NCBI GenBank assembly: GCA_958437935.1
Contig: CAUBPS010000001.1
Location: 1-64,000, forward strand
DNA length: 64,000 nt
Origin: an uncultured Collinsella sp.
GTDB lineage: Bacteria; Actinomycetota; Coriobacteriia; Coriobacteriales; Coriobacteriaceae
Reading direction: 5' to 3'
Below, piece after piece: positions 26,553 through 35,629 of the stretch. The position numbers and the translations under genes are program-made. How positions within the stretch are numbered: the first letter of the stretch is position 1; every line of letters starts with the position of its first letter. Under the pieces are notes generated by a model that made no database searches, was not told the origin of the DNA, and was given only the letters and a program-made list of their open reading frames with translations.

Positions 26553-27938
26553 CTAATCGATCTTGTTGTTGGTCAGACCGGCGCGGAACACGGTGGCGTC
26601 GCCATCGGCCTGGCTCGGATCGTAGAGGTTCAGGGCAGCCACATACATGGCGGCAGCGGTGACCAGGTCGTCCTTGTAGGTGACCTCGTTGGGAGCGTGA
26701 GCCTGAGACTCGGCACCCGGGCCAAAGCCGACGCAGGGGATGCCATAGCGGCCCTGGATGGAAACGCAGTTCGTGGAGAAGGTCCACTTGTCGCACAGCG
26801 GACGACCGGTGCGCTTATCCATGCTGGGCTCGCAGCCGATGCGCTCGTCACCGAACATGGCCTTGTGGGCGTCGACGAGGGCCTTGACGTGCGGAGCGGT
26901 CTCCTTGTTGATCCACGTGGGGAAGTAAGCCTCGGTCTCGTAAACCTCGCCGGTCCAGGACGGACGGTCGTACATGTACATGGAAACCTTCACGTCGTCG
27001 CCGTACTTCTTGGCGGCCGGCAGGTTGCGGATCTCGTCCAGGCAGGACTCCCAGGTCTCGCCGGCGGTCATGCGACGGTCGATGGAGATGGCGCAGGAGT
27101 CAGCGACAGCGCAGCGGCTGGGGCTGGTGTAGAAGATCTGGCTGACGGTGCAGGTGCCGCGGCCCAGGAAGCGGGCATCCTCGAAGTGCTCGGGGTTGTA
27201 CTTGGGGTCGAGCATCTTGACGAGGCCCTTGATGTCGGTCGACTCGTCGCAGCCGTTGTTGTTGAGGGCGCGGACGTCGGCGATGATGTCGGCCATTTTG
27301 TAAATGGCGTTGTCGCCGCGGTCGGGAGCGGAGCCGTGGCAGGAGGTGCCGTGAACGTCGACGCGGATCTCCATACGGCCGCGGTGACCACGATAGATGC
27401 CGCCGTCGGTGGGCTCGGTGGAAATGACGAACTCGGGCTTAATGCCGTCCTTGTTGTAGATGTACTGCCAGCACATGCCGTCGCAGTCCTCTTCCTGGAC
27501 GGTGCCGACGACCATGATCTTGTAGCCCTCGGGGATGAGGCCCATGTCCTTCATCATCTTGGCAGCGTAGGTAGCAGAAGCCATGCCACCCTCCTGGTCG
27601 GAGCCGCCGCGGCCGTAGATGATCTCGTCGGTCTCGTAGCCCTCATAGGGATCGGCATCCCAGTTCTCGATGTTGCCGATGCCGACGGTGTCGATGTGAG
27701 AGTCGATAGCGATGATCTTGTCGCCCTCGCCCATAAAGCCCATAACATTGCCCAGGCCGTCGACCTTGACCTCGTCATAGCCAAGGCTCTCCATCTCGGC
27801 CTTGATGCAAGCGACAACCTCGCCCTCCTCGCAAGACTCAGAGGGGTGGCTAATCATTGCGCGAAGAAAACGCGTCATATCAGCACGATGAGACTCAGCG
27901 GCAGCCTTAATGGCATCAAAATCGAGTTCTTTAGTCAT
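26553..27938 (-). CDS. ygeY: M20-family selenium-metabolism-linked hydrolase YgeY
   Basis: Metal-dependent peptidase-fold hydrolase of the M20 family, known as YgeY and linked to selenium metabolism by context. The 461-residue protein has the metal histidine/aspartate pair in DSHIDTVG, the bridging aspartate in [10 protein letters not shown], and the glutamates in VQEEDCDG. I chose the ATG at 27936-27938, with AAAGG about 9 bases upstream. In the purine pathway it probably cleaves an amide between the ring-opened product and a diaminopropionate-type unit. Confidence 0.93.
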   Translation of the reverse strand: MTKELDFDAIKAAAESHRADMTRFLRAMISHPSESCEEGEVVACIKAEMESLGYDEVKVDGLGNVMGFMGEGDKIIAIDSHIDTVGIGNIENWDADPYEGYETDEIIYGRGGSDQEGGMASATYAAKMMKDMGLIPEGYKIMVVGTVQEEDCDGMCWQYIYNKDGIKPEFVISTEPTDGGIYRGHRGRMEIRVDVHGTSCHGSAPDRGDNAIYKMADIIADVRALNNNGCDESTDIKGLVKMLDPKYNPEHFEDARFLGRGTCTVSQIFYTSPSRCAVADSCAISIDRRMTAGETWESCLDEIRNLPAAKKYGDDVKVSMYMYDRPSWTGEVYETEAYFPTWINKETAPHVKALVDAHKAMFGDERIGCEPSMDKRTGRPLCDKWTFSTNCVSIQGRYGIPCVGFGPGAESQAHAPNEVTYKDDLVTAAAMYVAALNLYDPSQADGDATVFRAGLTNNKID

Positions 27939-28052
27939 AACAGTCAACCTTTCTACAAGGGTTTACCTACAGGTAGATATTTCAGATAGATCACTTGTGC
28001 CAAGCAGCGTGAGGTTGAGCACCCCACAAGCAAGTAACCAAAGGAGACGGAC

Positions 28053-28150
28053 GGAGGACTTTGCTCCGTCGCGAGTTCCGCACGAGCCGGAGAGCACTTA
28101 ATGTGCTCTCCGTGCGAGCAGGACTGTCCGAGCAGGGAGTAAAGTCCTCC
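28053..28150 (-). other. large palindromic element in the ygeX-ygeY gap
   Basis: Arms 28053-28067 and 28136-28150 (GGAGGACTTTGCTCC and its near-complement, one mismatch) enclose an inner perfect 9-bp hairpin GGAGAGCAC-TTAAT-GTGCTCTCC (28089-28111) and further GC-rich repeats. It lies after the ygeX stop. It could be a structured 3' RNA, a mobile palindromic repeat or an attenuator between ygeX and ygeY. Confidence 0.75.
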
Positions 28151-28175
28151 GGCTGCCTCCGGACAGGTCAGTCTG

Positions 28176-29390
28176 CTAGCAGGTGGGGTACTCGCCCTCC
28201 CAGACGATGCGACGGTACTGATCCGGATCGGTGTCGCCCTCGGTGGAGAAGCAGAGCACGGAGCTCGTCTTGTCCAGGCCGATGAGCTCCTTGAGCTCAG
28301 CGTACTCGGGATCGAGCATGAGGGTCTCGACCAGGCCGGTGGTCACAGCGCCGGACTCGCCGGAGATGACGCGCGGGTCGCCCTTCTCGGGAGCGCCCAG
28401 GGTGCGCATGCCGCGAGCGGTGACCCAGTCGGGGCAGGACACGAAGGCGGTGGTGTGGTTGCGCAGAATATCCCAGCCCAGGATGTTGGGCTCGCCGCAG
28501 CACAGACCGGCCATGATGGAGGGCATGTCGCCGTCCACGATGCGCGGGTCGCCGTCGCCGGCGGCAGCGCCCCTGTACAGGCAGGCGGCAGGCGCGCACT
28601 CGACCACGACGAAGGTGGGCGGGTTATCGGGATACAGGTTGGTGAAATAGCCCACCACGGCGCCGGCGAGCGAGCCTACGCCAGCCTGGACAAAGACGTG
28701 CGTCGGGCGGTTGATGGCCATCTCGCGCAGCTGCTCGGCAGCCTCGGAAGCCATGGTGCCGTAGCCCTCCATGATCCAGGACGGGATCTTCTCGTAGCCC
28801 TCCCAGGCGGTGTCCTGAACGATAACGCCGCGCTCGCAGGCGTCGGCCTCGGCGGCGGCCATGCGCACGCACTCGTCGTAGTTGACCTCTTCGATGGTCA
28901 CCGTGGCGCCCTCGGCGGCGATGTTATCGAAGCGGGGCTTGGTGGAACCCTTGGGCATGTGCACGACGGCCTTCTGGCCCAGCTTGTTGGCAGCCCATGC
29001 CACGCCGCGGCCATGGTTGCCGTCGGTAGCGGTAAAGAAGGTAGCCTGGCCAAAGTCCTTGGCAAGCTGATCGGAGGTCAGGTAATCGAAGGTGCACTCG
29101 GCAACGTCCTTGCCGGTCTCGTCGGCAATGTAATTGGCCATGGCAAACGAACCGCCCAGGACCTTAAAGGCGTTGAGGCCAAAGCGATAGCTCTCGTCCT
29201 TAACGCACAGGTTGGACAGGCCCAGGCGCGCGGCCTGGCCGTCCAGGCGGGCAAGCGGAGTGACGGTGTACTGGGGGAACGACTGGTGGAAGGCGCGGGC
29301 CTTCTTCACGTGGTCGAGGCTCATGATTCCCAAGTGCTTGTCATCGCTCTTGGGCATCGTGTTGCCCGCCCACTGGATCTTATCGGCCAT
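28176..29390 (-). CDS. ygeX: diaminopropionate ammonia-lyase
   Basis: PLP-dependent enzyme that splits 2,3-diaminopropionate to pyruvate and two ammonia. The 404-residue protein has the PLP lysine in SYRFGLNAFKVLGG and the tryptophan-synthase-beta-family motif TDGNHGRG. The reaction goes through aminoacrylate, an unstable enamine, which RidA at 56032-56409 could remove. The ATG at 29388-29390 follows AAGGAG. It is divergent from the YheO-type regulator across 277 bp that holds two operator-like sites. Confidence 0.95.
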   Translation of the reverse strand: MADKIQWAGNTMPKSDDKHLGIMSLDHVKKARAFHQSFPQYTVTPLARLDGQAARLGLSNLCVKDESYRFGLNAFKVLGGSFAMANYIADETGKDVAECTFDYLTSDQLAKDFGQATFFTATDGNHGRGVAWAANKLGQKAVVHMPKGSTKPRFDNIAAEGATVTIEEVNYDECVRMAAAEADACERGVIVQDTAWEGYEKIPSWIMEGYGTMASEAAEQLREMAINRPTHVFVQAGVGSLAGAVVGYFTNLYPDNPPTFVVVECAPAACLYRGAAAGDGDPRIVDGDMPSIMAGLCCGEPNILGWDILRNHTTAFVSCPDWVTARGMRTLGAPEKGDPRVISGESGAVTTGLVETLMLDPEYAELKELIGLDKTSSVLCFSTEGDTDPDQYRRIVWEGEYPTC

Positions 29391-29667
29391 ACGGTGAACT
29401 CCTTAAGTTCTCTCTTGCCGGCCCCCGCATACGCGTTCCAGCCCATTCTCATTCATGCGACTGAACTTTTATGTGGATGCCAAACAAAAAGTTTGTTAGC
29501 ACTGTTCTATCACACTTTTTGATTGGAAAACCTAACAAATTGTTTGTTGCCGTAATCGGTACCTTTTCGCCGCCGAACGGTCACATAACGCAGCGACGCT
29601 TTCGTTATTTGCGAACAAGTGGGGTTTATGGCACAGTGAGCCCAAACTAATTTTTAGGAAGGCACCC
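29391..29667. promoter_or_regulatory. ygeX-regulator divergent region with twin operators
   Basis: Two palindromes of the same form, AACAAA-N3-TTTGTT, lie at 29483-29497 and 29534-29548, centres 51 bp apart (about five helical turns). A wider inverted match of 15 in 17 bases joins them. Between them the sequence is AT-rich and may hold the promoters. The likely binder is the YheO-type regulator encoded beside it. Confidence 0.75.
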
Positions 29668-30321
29668 ATGACCCCCGCACAGATTGAGTTCTACAAGCGC
29701 CTTGCACACGGTCTGGCGCTCCAATTTGGCCCTAACTGCGAAATCGTCGTCCACGATCTGGAGACCGATGACGTGGACCACTCCATCGTAGTGATCGAAA
29801 ACGGCCACGTCAGCGGGCGCAAACTGGGTGACGGCCCCAGCCATATTGTGTTTGAGTCCATGCACGAGGGCACCACCGACGTGCACGACCGCGAGCCATA
29901 CCTCACCAAAACCACCGATGGCAAGCTGCTCAAGTCCTCGACCATCTTTATCCGCAACGATGAGGGCAAACCCGTCGGCATTTTGGGCATTAACTTTGAC
30001 ATTACGCTCATGAAGGCTTTTGAGCGTTCGCTCGACGCCTTTACCGGCACCGGCGGCACGGGCTATACCGAGCCCGAGCCCATTACCAAGAACATCGGAG
30101 ACCTGCTCGAGGACCTGCTGCACGAGTGCGAGCAGTTTGTGGGCAAGCCCGCGGCGCTCATGACCAAAGACGAGCGCATCCGCGCCATTGGCTACCTCGA
30201 CCGTCGCGGCGCCTTCCTCATCTCCAAGTCGAGCGAACGCGCCTGCGAGTTCTTTGGCATCTCCAAGTACAGCTTCTATAGCTACCTCAATGAGGCCAAG
30301 GCGGCGGCCGGCGACAAGTAG
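29668..30321 (+). CDS. YheO-type PAS/HTH transcriptional regulator
   Basis: The 217-residue protein has the YheO-like PAS domain (FGPNCEIVVHDLE, GHVSGRKLGDGPS, TIFIRNDEGKPVGILGINFDIT) and a C-terminal helix-turn-helix of the YheO/DauR type (ERACEFFGISKYSFYSYLNEAK). The PAS domain probably senses a small molecule or redox state. It is divergent from ygeX, with an AGGAAGG site before its ATG. A second regulator with the same domains lies beside the permease at 55257-55913. I infer that it controls the purine locus. Confidence 0.88.
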   Translation: MTPAQIEFYKRLAHGLALQFGPNCEIVVHDLETDDVDHSIVVIENGHVSGRKLGDGPSHIVFESMHEGTTDVHDREPYLTKTTDGKLLKSSTIFIRNDEGKPVGILGINFDITLMKAFERSLDAFTGTGGTGYTEPEPITKNIGDLLEDLLHECEQFVGKPAALMTKDERIRAIGYLDRRGAFLISKSSERACEFFGISKYSFYSYLNEAKAAAGDK

Positions 30322-30444
30322 GCACTCGCCTGGATTGCCCCTCCCCTTTTGGGCGCGAGTTCTGGAAAGCATGAATCCAAGACCGAGCCGCTTGGAAAGT
30401 TCCATATAATCGATGTCATTAGTATTTCGAAAGGGTGGAACAGA

Positions 30445-31431
30445 ATGGCGTTGAGCAAGGCATCATGCACCGGTCGCGGATTGATTCCGGCAATTGGTGG
30501 ACATGTGCACCGCATGTTCGATGAGGGTGAAGACGACCTGTTTTCACTGAGCCTTGACGATGTGATGGATGATCGCCCGTGGACCGCCGACGAACTCATG
30601 GGCGGTGGGGCTCGCCCGTCAAGCCCCAATCCCGCACTTGCGCCTAAGCCCGCATCTGCGCCGACTCCTGCGCAGCCGCCTGTTTCGACGCCCGCGTCTG
30701 CGCCCGCACCCATTTCGGCGCCCACGCCCACTCCCCGCCCCGCAAGCGACCCGTCCGAGACGGCGGCATTTCTCGCTGCGGCGACGCAGGGCAAATCGGC
30801 CGACAGCACCGTTATGTACAGCGCCCAGCAGTTGCCTGTTCCTGCGGCACGTAAGTCTCCGGTCACAAGGCTCGATGAGCCCGTTGCCCATCAGGTTGCC
30901 TACGATTCCTGGGCTGCAGCCGATCTGGATGAGACCTCTACCGGCATGCCGGCGCTCGACGTTCCAGTTAACCCGCTTTTTGCCGCCAACACGAGCGCCG
31001 CGGACTATGAGGGCGGTGCGGCATATTCCGATTATTCCGATGGCTATGCTGGCACCGATCGCATCGAGACCGAGGATTATGGCACCGCATCGAGCGATTA
31101 TCTCAACGATCCGTACGCTGCCACGCCTGCACCGGAATATGACCCGGAGGCCGCGTCCGCGCCGGCGTATACCAAAAGCACGGGTGAAGAGCGCTTCGCC
31201 GATTATTACGCCGAGGAAAAGGCGCTGCGTTTTTCGGAATTTCCGCAGGCAGTCAAGGTTGCCTTTATCGCCATTGTCATTGCCCTGCTCGGTGTCATTG
31301 CGTTTGAGGGATTCCGGCTGTTCTCCGGCCCCACCCAAGCGGAGTCGGAGACCCAGCAAAAAGAGGACGATGACGAGTACCTGGACATCAACACCCTCAA
31401 GGGCGACCCCAACGACGGAGACGATGAGTAG
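30445..31431 (+). CDS. proline-rich single-pass membrane protein of unknown function
   Basis: The 328-residue protein is not recognised. The N-terminal 50 residues are acidic (DEGEDDLFSLSLDDVMDD). A Pro/Ala-rich linker (residues about 55-105) follows, then a Tyr/Ala/Asp-rich low-complexity section. One membrane helix (about residues 273-295, VKVAFIAIVIALLGVIAFEG) is near the C-terminus, and the last 35 residues are strongly acidic. Most of it would be cytoplasmic if the helix is a tail anchor, or extracellular if reversed. The ATG at 30445 follows AAAGGGTGG. The composition is normal for the host. Confidence 0.8.
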   Translation: MALSKASCTGRGLIPAIGGHVHRMFDEGEDDLFSLSLDDVMDDRPWTADELMGGGARPSSPNPALAPKPASAPTPAQPPVSTPASAPAPISAPTPTPRPASDPSETAAFLAAATQGKSADSTVMYSAQQLPVPAARKSPVTRLDEPVAHQVAYDSWAAADLDETSTGMPALDVPVNPLFAANTSAADYEGGAAYSDYSDGYAGTDRIETEDYGTASSDYLNDPYAATPAPEYDPEAASAPAYTKSTGEERFADYYAEEKALRFSEFPQAVKVAFIAIVIALLGVIAFEGFRLFSGPTQAESETQQKEDDDEYLDINTLKGDPNDGDDE

Positions 31432-31501
31432 CGAGGGCTGAAGGCAGTCGCAGGATCCCGCATCCAGCACCAGCTTCTAAGTGCTGTTTTGTCATCCAGC
31501 T

Positions 31502-31580
31502 ACACTTTTCCGGATAATTTGCCTATCGAATTTGACACTTTTCCGAAGTTTCAAGGTGCCTATTTCGACACTTTTCCGGA
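31502..31580 (+). promoter_or_regulatory. three 33-bp-spaced iterons upstream of a small gene
   Basis: ACACTTTTCCG occurs at 31502, 31535 and 31568, exactly 33 bp apart (three helical turns). The last copy is followed by TATACT at 31584-31589, a good -10 box, 12 bases before the ATG of the next gene. The three copies could be stacked binding sites for one regulator at a near-leaderless promoter. Confidence 0.7.
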
Positions 31581-31601
31581 TTTTATACTCTGTCCCTCCA
31601 G

Positions 31602-31895
31602 ATGCGCTTTACGGTGCAGGCGTTGGAAGAAGGGCCATGTGCCGCTGGCGGCCCACTTGTTCTGCAGATCAAGCTGCTCGGAGACGACTCGCGCGAGCCG
31701 TCCAGCTGGAAGCTCTTTGCCGACGGCGCGTGCGTTGCGGACGGATCCGGCGCCTTTGCCCGCGAGTGCTTCTGCGAGAGCGCCGAGGTGTTTCTGGATC
31801 TGTGCCGCGACGCCGTACGCGCGACCGAGCTGTACCAGTGGAGCCAGAGGGAGTACGAGCTGCTGAGTGCGGCCCGCAGGATCGTAGGGGTGTAG
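31602..31895 (+). CDS. small orphan protein of unknown function
   Basis: The 97-residue reading frame has strong host-like codon use (mostly G or C in third position), and the protein (MRFTVQALEEGPCAAGGPL... LLSAARRIVGV) looks structured, with several cysteines. No Shine-Dalgarno site precedes the ATG; a TATACT box lies 12 bases away, so the message may be nearly leaderless. I do not recognise the family. It could also be the end of a degraded gene. Confidence 0.5.
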   Translation: MRFTVQALEEGPCAAGGPLVLQIKLLGDDSREPSSWKLFADGACVADGSGAFARECFCESAEVFLDLCRDAVRATELYQWSQREYELLSAARRIVGV

Positions 31896-31933
31896 ACGGG
31901 CGGACGAGCCATCGACGATTTTGAGCTGGCAAG

Positions 31934-31958
31934 GGCCGGGAACTAGATTCCCGGCCTT
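31934..31958. terminator. hairpin between the small gene and the DUF262 gene
   Basis: A perfect 9-bp stem (GGCCGGGAA, 31934-31942 with 31948-31956) with a 5-base loop lies between two convergent genes. It could serve both, although the T-runs are short. Confidence 0.6.
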
Positions 31959-31962
31959 CAAC

Positions 31963-34086
31963 CTAGCACTGCTTTATGAGATCGAGCACCGCAGGAATGT
32001 CATCGGCATTTCGAAGCGCAACGTAAGTGGGTAAGCCCGGGCCAAATCCACCCTGCGTACGCTTGTCCTGGCACATGTCCTCTGGATCCGTTAGATCATC
32101 CACACTCTTTGCCAAGCCAACGGCAATCCAACCACCGTTGCTGGTCCTGCCTTCTAGCACGGCATGCAGTTTTCGCTTGCCCGACCTGAAGCCTACATAG
32201 TACTTAGCTATGTAGGACTCCCACGAAGGGTTACCACTCAGAACGGACTCGCGCACCTCATCGAAAAGCTTCTGGTTGAGCCCACCTTCGGCAAAGGTGG
32301 GGTGGTTCTCCTGCAGAGTCCAGACAGGAGCCTCGTCAGACTCCCCACGAGAAGGACGGTACTTGTCGACGACGTCTGCCGGAAGGTCGGGATACTTCCA
32401 TATCTCGCACGCTTCTTTCGCCAGCTCGTCCGCGCGCTGCCCAATCTCTTCCTCACCCCATTTTTCATGCGAGACAATCGATTTGTTTAGGTAAAGCGGG
32501 CTGCACTTAAATCCGACGTCAGGCAGATTGAGCTTGTCCGAGAACGACCGGTTTGAGTACTCCTGGTTGTAGCCCGTCAGCGTAAGATTTCCCAAGTTGT
32601 TGCACAGCCTGTCGTGGATGTCTTCCCAGTTCTCACCAAGCGATTCCTTCCAGCCGTGCTCATCATCGATCGTCTGGGGCATGATGTGCTCGATCTGGTA
32701 ATCGTCGGCTGAGATGGACTCCTTCGGGTGGTGCCAGTTCTCCATGCGTTCCAGGTAATAGCGCTTTTTAGAGAAGCGGTTGTAGCAGTCACGCGTCTTA
32801 AACTCCTCGACAAAATGCTCGTCTGTCGGAAAGTATGCGGTCATACCGCTGCTGTGGATAAGGAGCATCGCCGTAACGTACTCCTCGATATCGTCCTGCT
32901 GCTCGAGATTGCGATACATGCCGGCAAAGAAATTATTTAGGCCCGTGGTAAGTCTGCCGCAAACCGCTCGCCTGAACAGAAACGACTCGATAGTCTCGCA
33001 GATACGTAAAAACGCATTGCGGTCTAGTCCATTCCCCTCGTAAACCGAATAAAGCAACATTAAGAGGGGCCTTATCTGCTTCACGTCGAGGCTTACGATT
33101 CTGCCGAACACTCGGCGCAGTCCGTCGTCCTTCTCCTTACCAAGGAACAGACTGGCGTATCTATGTGCATACCCGCGCAGCTCCTTAAGCAGACCCTCGG
33201 TGTCACCATCGTAGTCGTCGGCGAAATAGCGCTTAAACTCGTAGTAGGCCTCGTTCTCCTTCGGCATCCTATTGGGAACTTTAAGCCACAGCCAGTACCA
33301 GATAAATGCATTGAACTCTTCTTCGCCGCCTTTTCCGAACAAGCGCTCGAGCGGATGCCAGTAACCCTCGTAGAGCTTGGTCTGCTCGTCGTTGGGAAGC
33401 GACATAAGAACGTAGTTACGAATGAGGTCGATAGGCGTGAGCGGCTTACCCTTGGAATTCATGGACTCAAATATGAGCTGGGCATTATCGACGCCAGCGG
33501 TGAGCTTAGTGTCGATGACCTGCACGCGGTTTAGCCCCGCCCAAAGCCTTGCAGGGTCGAATGTTTTCCCGTGCATCTTTTCACGGAAGAACGCGTGGTT
33601 CTCGACAATGCGATCCGATTTTTCATCCGGCACGGGTGACTTAGACACGATGGAGAACAGCGTCTCTTTATCGTCCTGCGAGAGCACCAATTTGTAGCGC
33701 GCTAGACCGTTGTAGTCGTCATCGTTAAAGAGGTAGTTCTTCCGCAGCGCCGAAATCTTGAGATCGCCAAGGAAGCCAGCCTTGTCGGGATTACTCTCCA
33801 GATAGTCAGCCAAGGCAGCAATCATCAACGAAAACGTCGTCAGACGCTGCTGTCCGTCAATCAGAAGCACTCGCGAGATACTCGTGGCAGAGCTCTCGGA
33901 CTCGGGGATATAGAGCATCGACCCCACGAAGTGCGATACGCCATCACGGCCAGCGCGCATGACGTCATCCCAAAGCACCTCGCACTCTTTCACACTCCAC
34001 GAGTAAACTCGCTGGTACACGGGAATGACGAACTGCATCTTCGCCACGCCCATAAGGTCGAGCAGATTCGCCTCGGTTGCTTTCAT
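31963..34086 (-). CDS. DUF262/DUF1524 protein (GmrSD-like)
   Basis: A 707-residue protein with the N-terminal DUF262 domain (FVIPVYQRVYSW and the DGQQRLTT signature of the ParB/Srx-like NTPase-type fold) and a later DUF1524 HNH-type nuclease (QIEHIMPQTIDD, NNLGNLTLTGYN). This pair is the GmrS-GmrD combination, which cleaves DNA with modified cytosines as a type IV restriction enzyme. A C-terminal region of about 100 residues is unassigned. It lies just before the type I restriction genes and its own operon is convergent with the small gene. The modified-DNA target is inferred. Confidence 0.85.
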   Translation of the reverse strand: MKATEANLLDLMGVAKMQFVIPVYQRVYSWSVKECEVLWDDVMRAGRDGVSHFVGSMLYIPESESSATSISRVLLIDGQQRLTTFSLMIAALADYLESNPDKAGFLGDLKISALRKNYLFNDDDYNGLARYKLVLSQDDKETLFSIVSKSPVPDEKSDRIVENHAFFREKMHGKTFDPARLWAGLNRVQVIDTKLTAGVDNAQLIFESMNSKGKPLTPIDLIRNYVLMSLPNDEQTKLYEGYWHPLERLFGKGGEEEFNAFIWYWLWLKVPNRMPKENEAYYEFKRYFADDYDGDTEGLLKELRGYAHRYASLFLGKEKDDGLRRVFGRIVSLDVKQIRPLLMLLYSVYEGNGLDRNAFLRICETIESFLFRRAVCGRLTTGLNNFFAGMYRNLEQQDDIEEYVTAMLLIHSSGMTAYFPTDEHFVEEFKTRDCYNRFSKKRYYLERMENWHHPKESISADDYQIEHIMPQTIDDEHGWKESLGENWEDIHDRLCNNLGNLTLTGYNQEYSNRSFSDKLNLPDVGFKCSPLYLNKSIVSHEKWGEEEIGQRADELAKEACEIWKYPDLPADVVDKYRPSRGESDEAPVWTLQENHPTFAEGGLNQKLFDEVRESVLSGNPSWESYIAKYYVGFRSGKRKLHAVLEGRTSNGGWIAVGLAKSVDDLTDPEDMCQDKRTQGGFGPGLPTYVALRNADDIPAVLDLIKQC

Positions 34087-34241
34087 TTACGCTTGTCCCC
34101 TTTCTTGTTTACGCCGCTTGCGGTCAGTCCCCCACTGAACGAAAGGCGCTAAAGACCAGAGCATCGAAGCGCTGGAGCAACCGGGATGCTCGTCTCACTA
34201 GATTTTACAACGCTTGTCGCGAATACAGTTGAAAGCCAATC

Positions 34242-34268
34242 CGGTTCCGATGGCTCCCCCTATGAGAA
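34242..34268 (+). repeat. short inverted repeat of the hsdS inversion system, left
   Basis: A 27-bp sequence (ending in CCCTATGAGAA) that reappears inverted at 37884-37910, at the start of the first recognition domain of the active hsdS. Recombination here would exchange both recognition domains. Confidence 0.85.
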
Positions 34269-34753
34269 ACACGTGGACACTAAGGGACGCGTTCTGAGCG
34301 ACAAGTGCATCGCGGACGAGGTTCCGTTTGGGATTCCGGAAAGCTGGGCCTGGGCGAGATTTAGTGAAGTCATTGGAATTGCAGCGCGTTTGGTCGACCC
34401 GTTGAAATATCAGGACTTTCCTCATATCGCACCTGACAACATCCAAAAAGGCACCGGAAAGCTCTTGTTCTGTCATAGTGTTAAGGCCGACGAGGTTAAG
34501 AGCGCCAATCACCTGTTCTCTGCAGGACAGATTCTCTATTCGAAGATTCGTCCAGCTCTTCGAAAGGCGGTTATCGCCCCTTTTGATGGGCTGTGTAGTG
34601 CGGATATGTATCCGCTCAACACCAAGCTGCAACCTGAATATGTCCTCACGGTTCTCCTCAGCAATTTCTTCACTGAGGAGACGCTTAAGGGTGATACGCG
34701 TGTCAAAATGCCAAAGACTAATCAGAAGTCATTGAACGTCATTCTGGTCCCAG

Positions 34754-35154
34754 TTCCGCCCCTGGCTGAGCAGCGCCGCATCGTCGAGCGGGTGAACGAG
34801 CTCATGCCCCTGGTCGAGGAGTACGGTGAGCTCGAGGACGCCCGCGAGGAGCTCGACGCCGCGCTGCCCGGCCGCCTGCGCAAGTCGGTGCTGCAGCTGG
34901 CGGTTCAGGGAGGGCTCGTGCCGCAGGACCCCGCAGACGAGCCCGCCGGCGTTCTGCTGGAGCGCATCCGCGGGCAGCGCCGGCAGCTCGTGGCCGAGGG
35001 GGAGATGAAGGCCCCGAAGGGCGGTGAGTCGATCATCTTCGCCGGTTCCGATGGCCGCCGCTATGAGAAGAGGGCGGACGCCAGGGGCCGCGAGTCCGAG
35101 CCCGTCTGCATCGAGGACGAGATCCCGTTCGAGATACCCGAGAGCTGGGAGTGG
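34754..35154 (+). repeat. 401-bp inverted repeat of the hsdS inversion system, left
   Basis: Corresponds base for base in inverse orientation to 36971-37371. It codes for the central conserved region of HsdS (starting PPLAEQRRIVERVNELMPL). Recombination would exchange only the second recognition domain. Confidence 0.92.
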
Positions 35155-35629
35155 CGTCGTTTAGGGTCTCTTGTCTTGAATCGCGGGCAGAAGAGGCCTG
35201 AGGCGCGTTTTGCCTATATCGACATCTCGTCGATTGACAATGTGAACCAAAAGCTCGGACAAGAAACTGTTATAAATGCAGCTGACGCGCCCTCACGAGC
35301 AAGAAAGCTAGTCGCAAAGAATGATGTGCTCTATGCGACCGTCCGCCCTTATTTGCATAATGCCTGTATCGTAGATAAGGATTTTAATATTAAGCCCATC
35401 GCAAGTACTGGGTTTGCTGTCCTTTCATGTCTTGACGGATTCCTTCCTAGTTTTCTTCTCTACTTTTTGGTTTCTCCTAGCTTTGACTCTTATGCAAATG
35501 CCAATGAGAACGCAAAGGGGGTTGCCTATCCGGCAATCAATGACAACAGGCTGTATCGCGCTCTAGTTCCTGTTCCCCCGGCCAGCGAGCAGAAACGAAT
35601 TGTTTCTAGAGTCACCGAAGTATTTGCTC

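Noticed and set aside
34186..34240. True start of an hsdS gene
   Set aside because: The lead has no homology to HsdS, no ribosome site and precedes the 27-bp repeat; the frame is best read as a 5'-truncated silent cassette.
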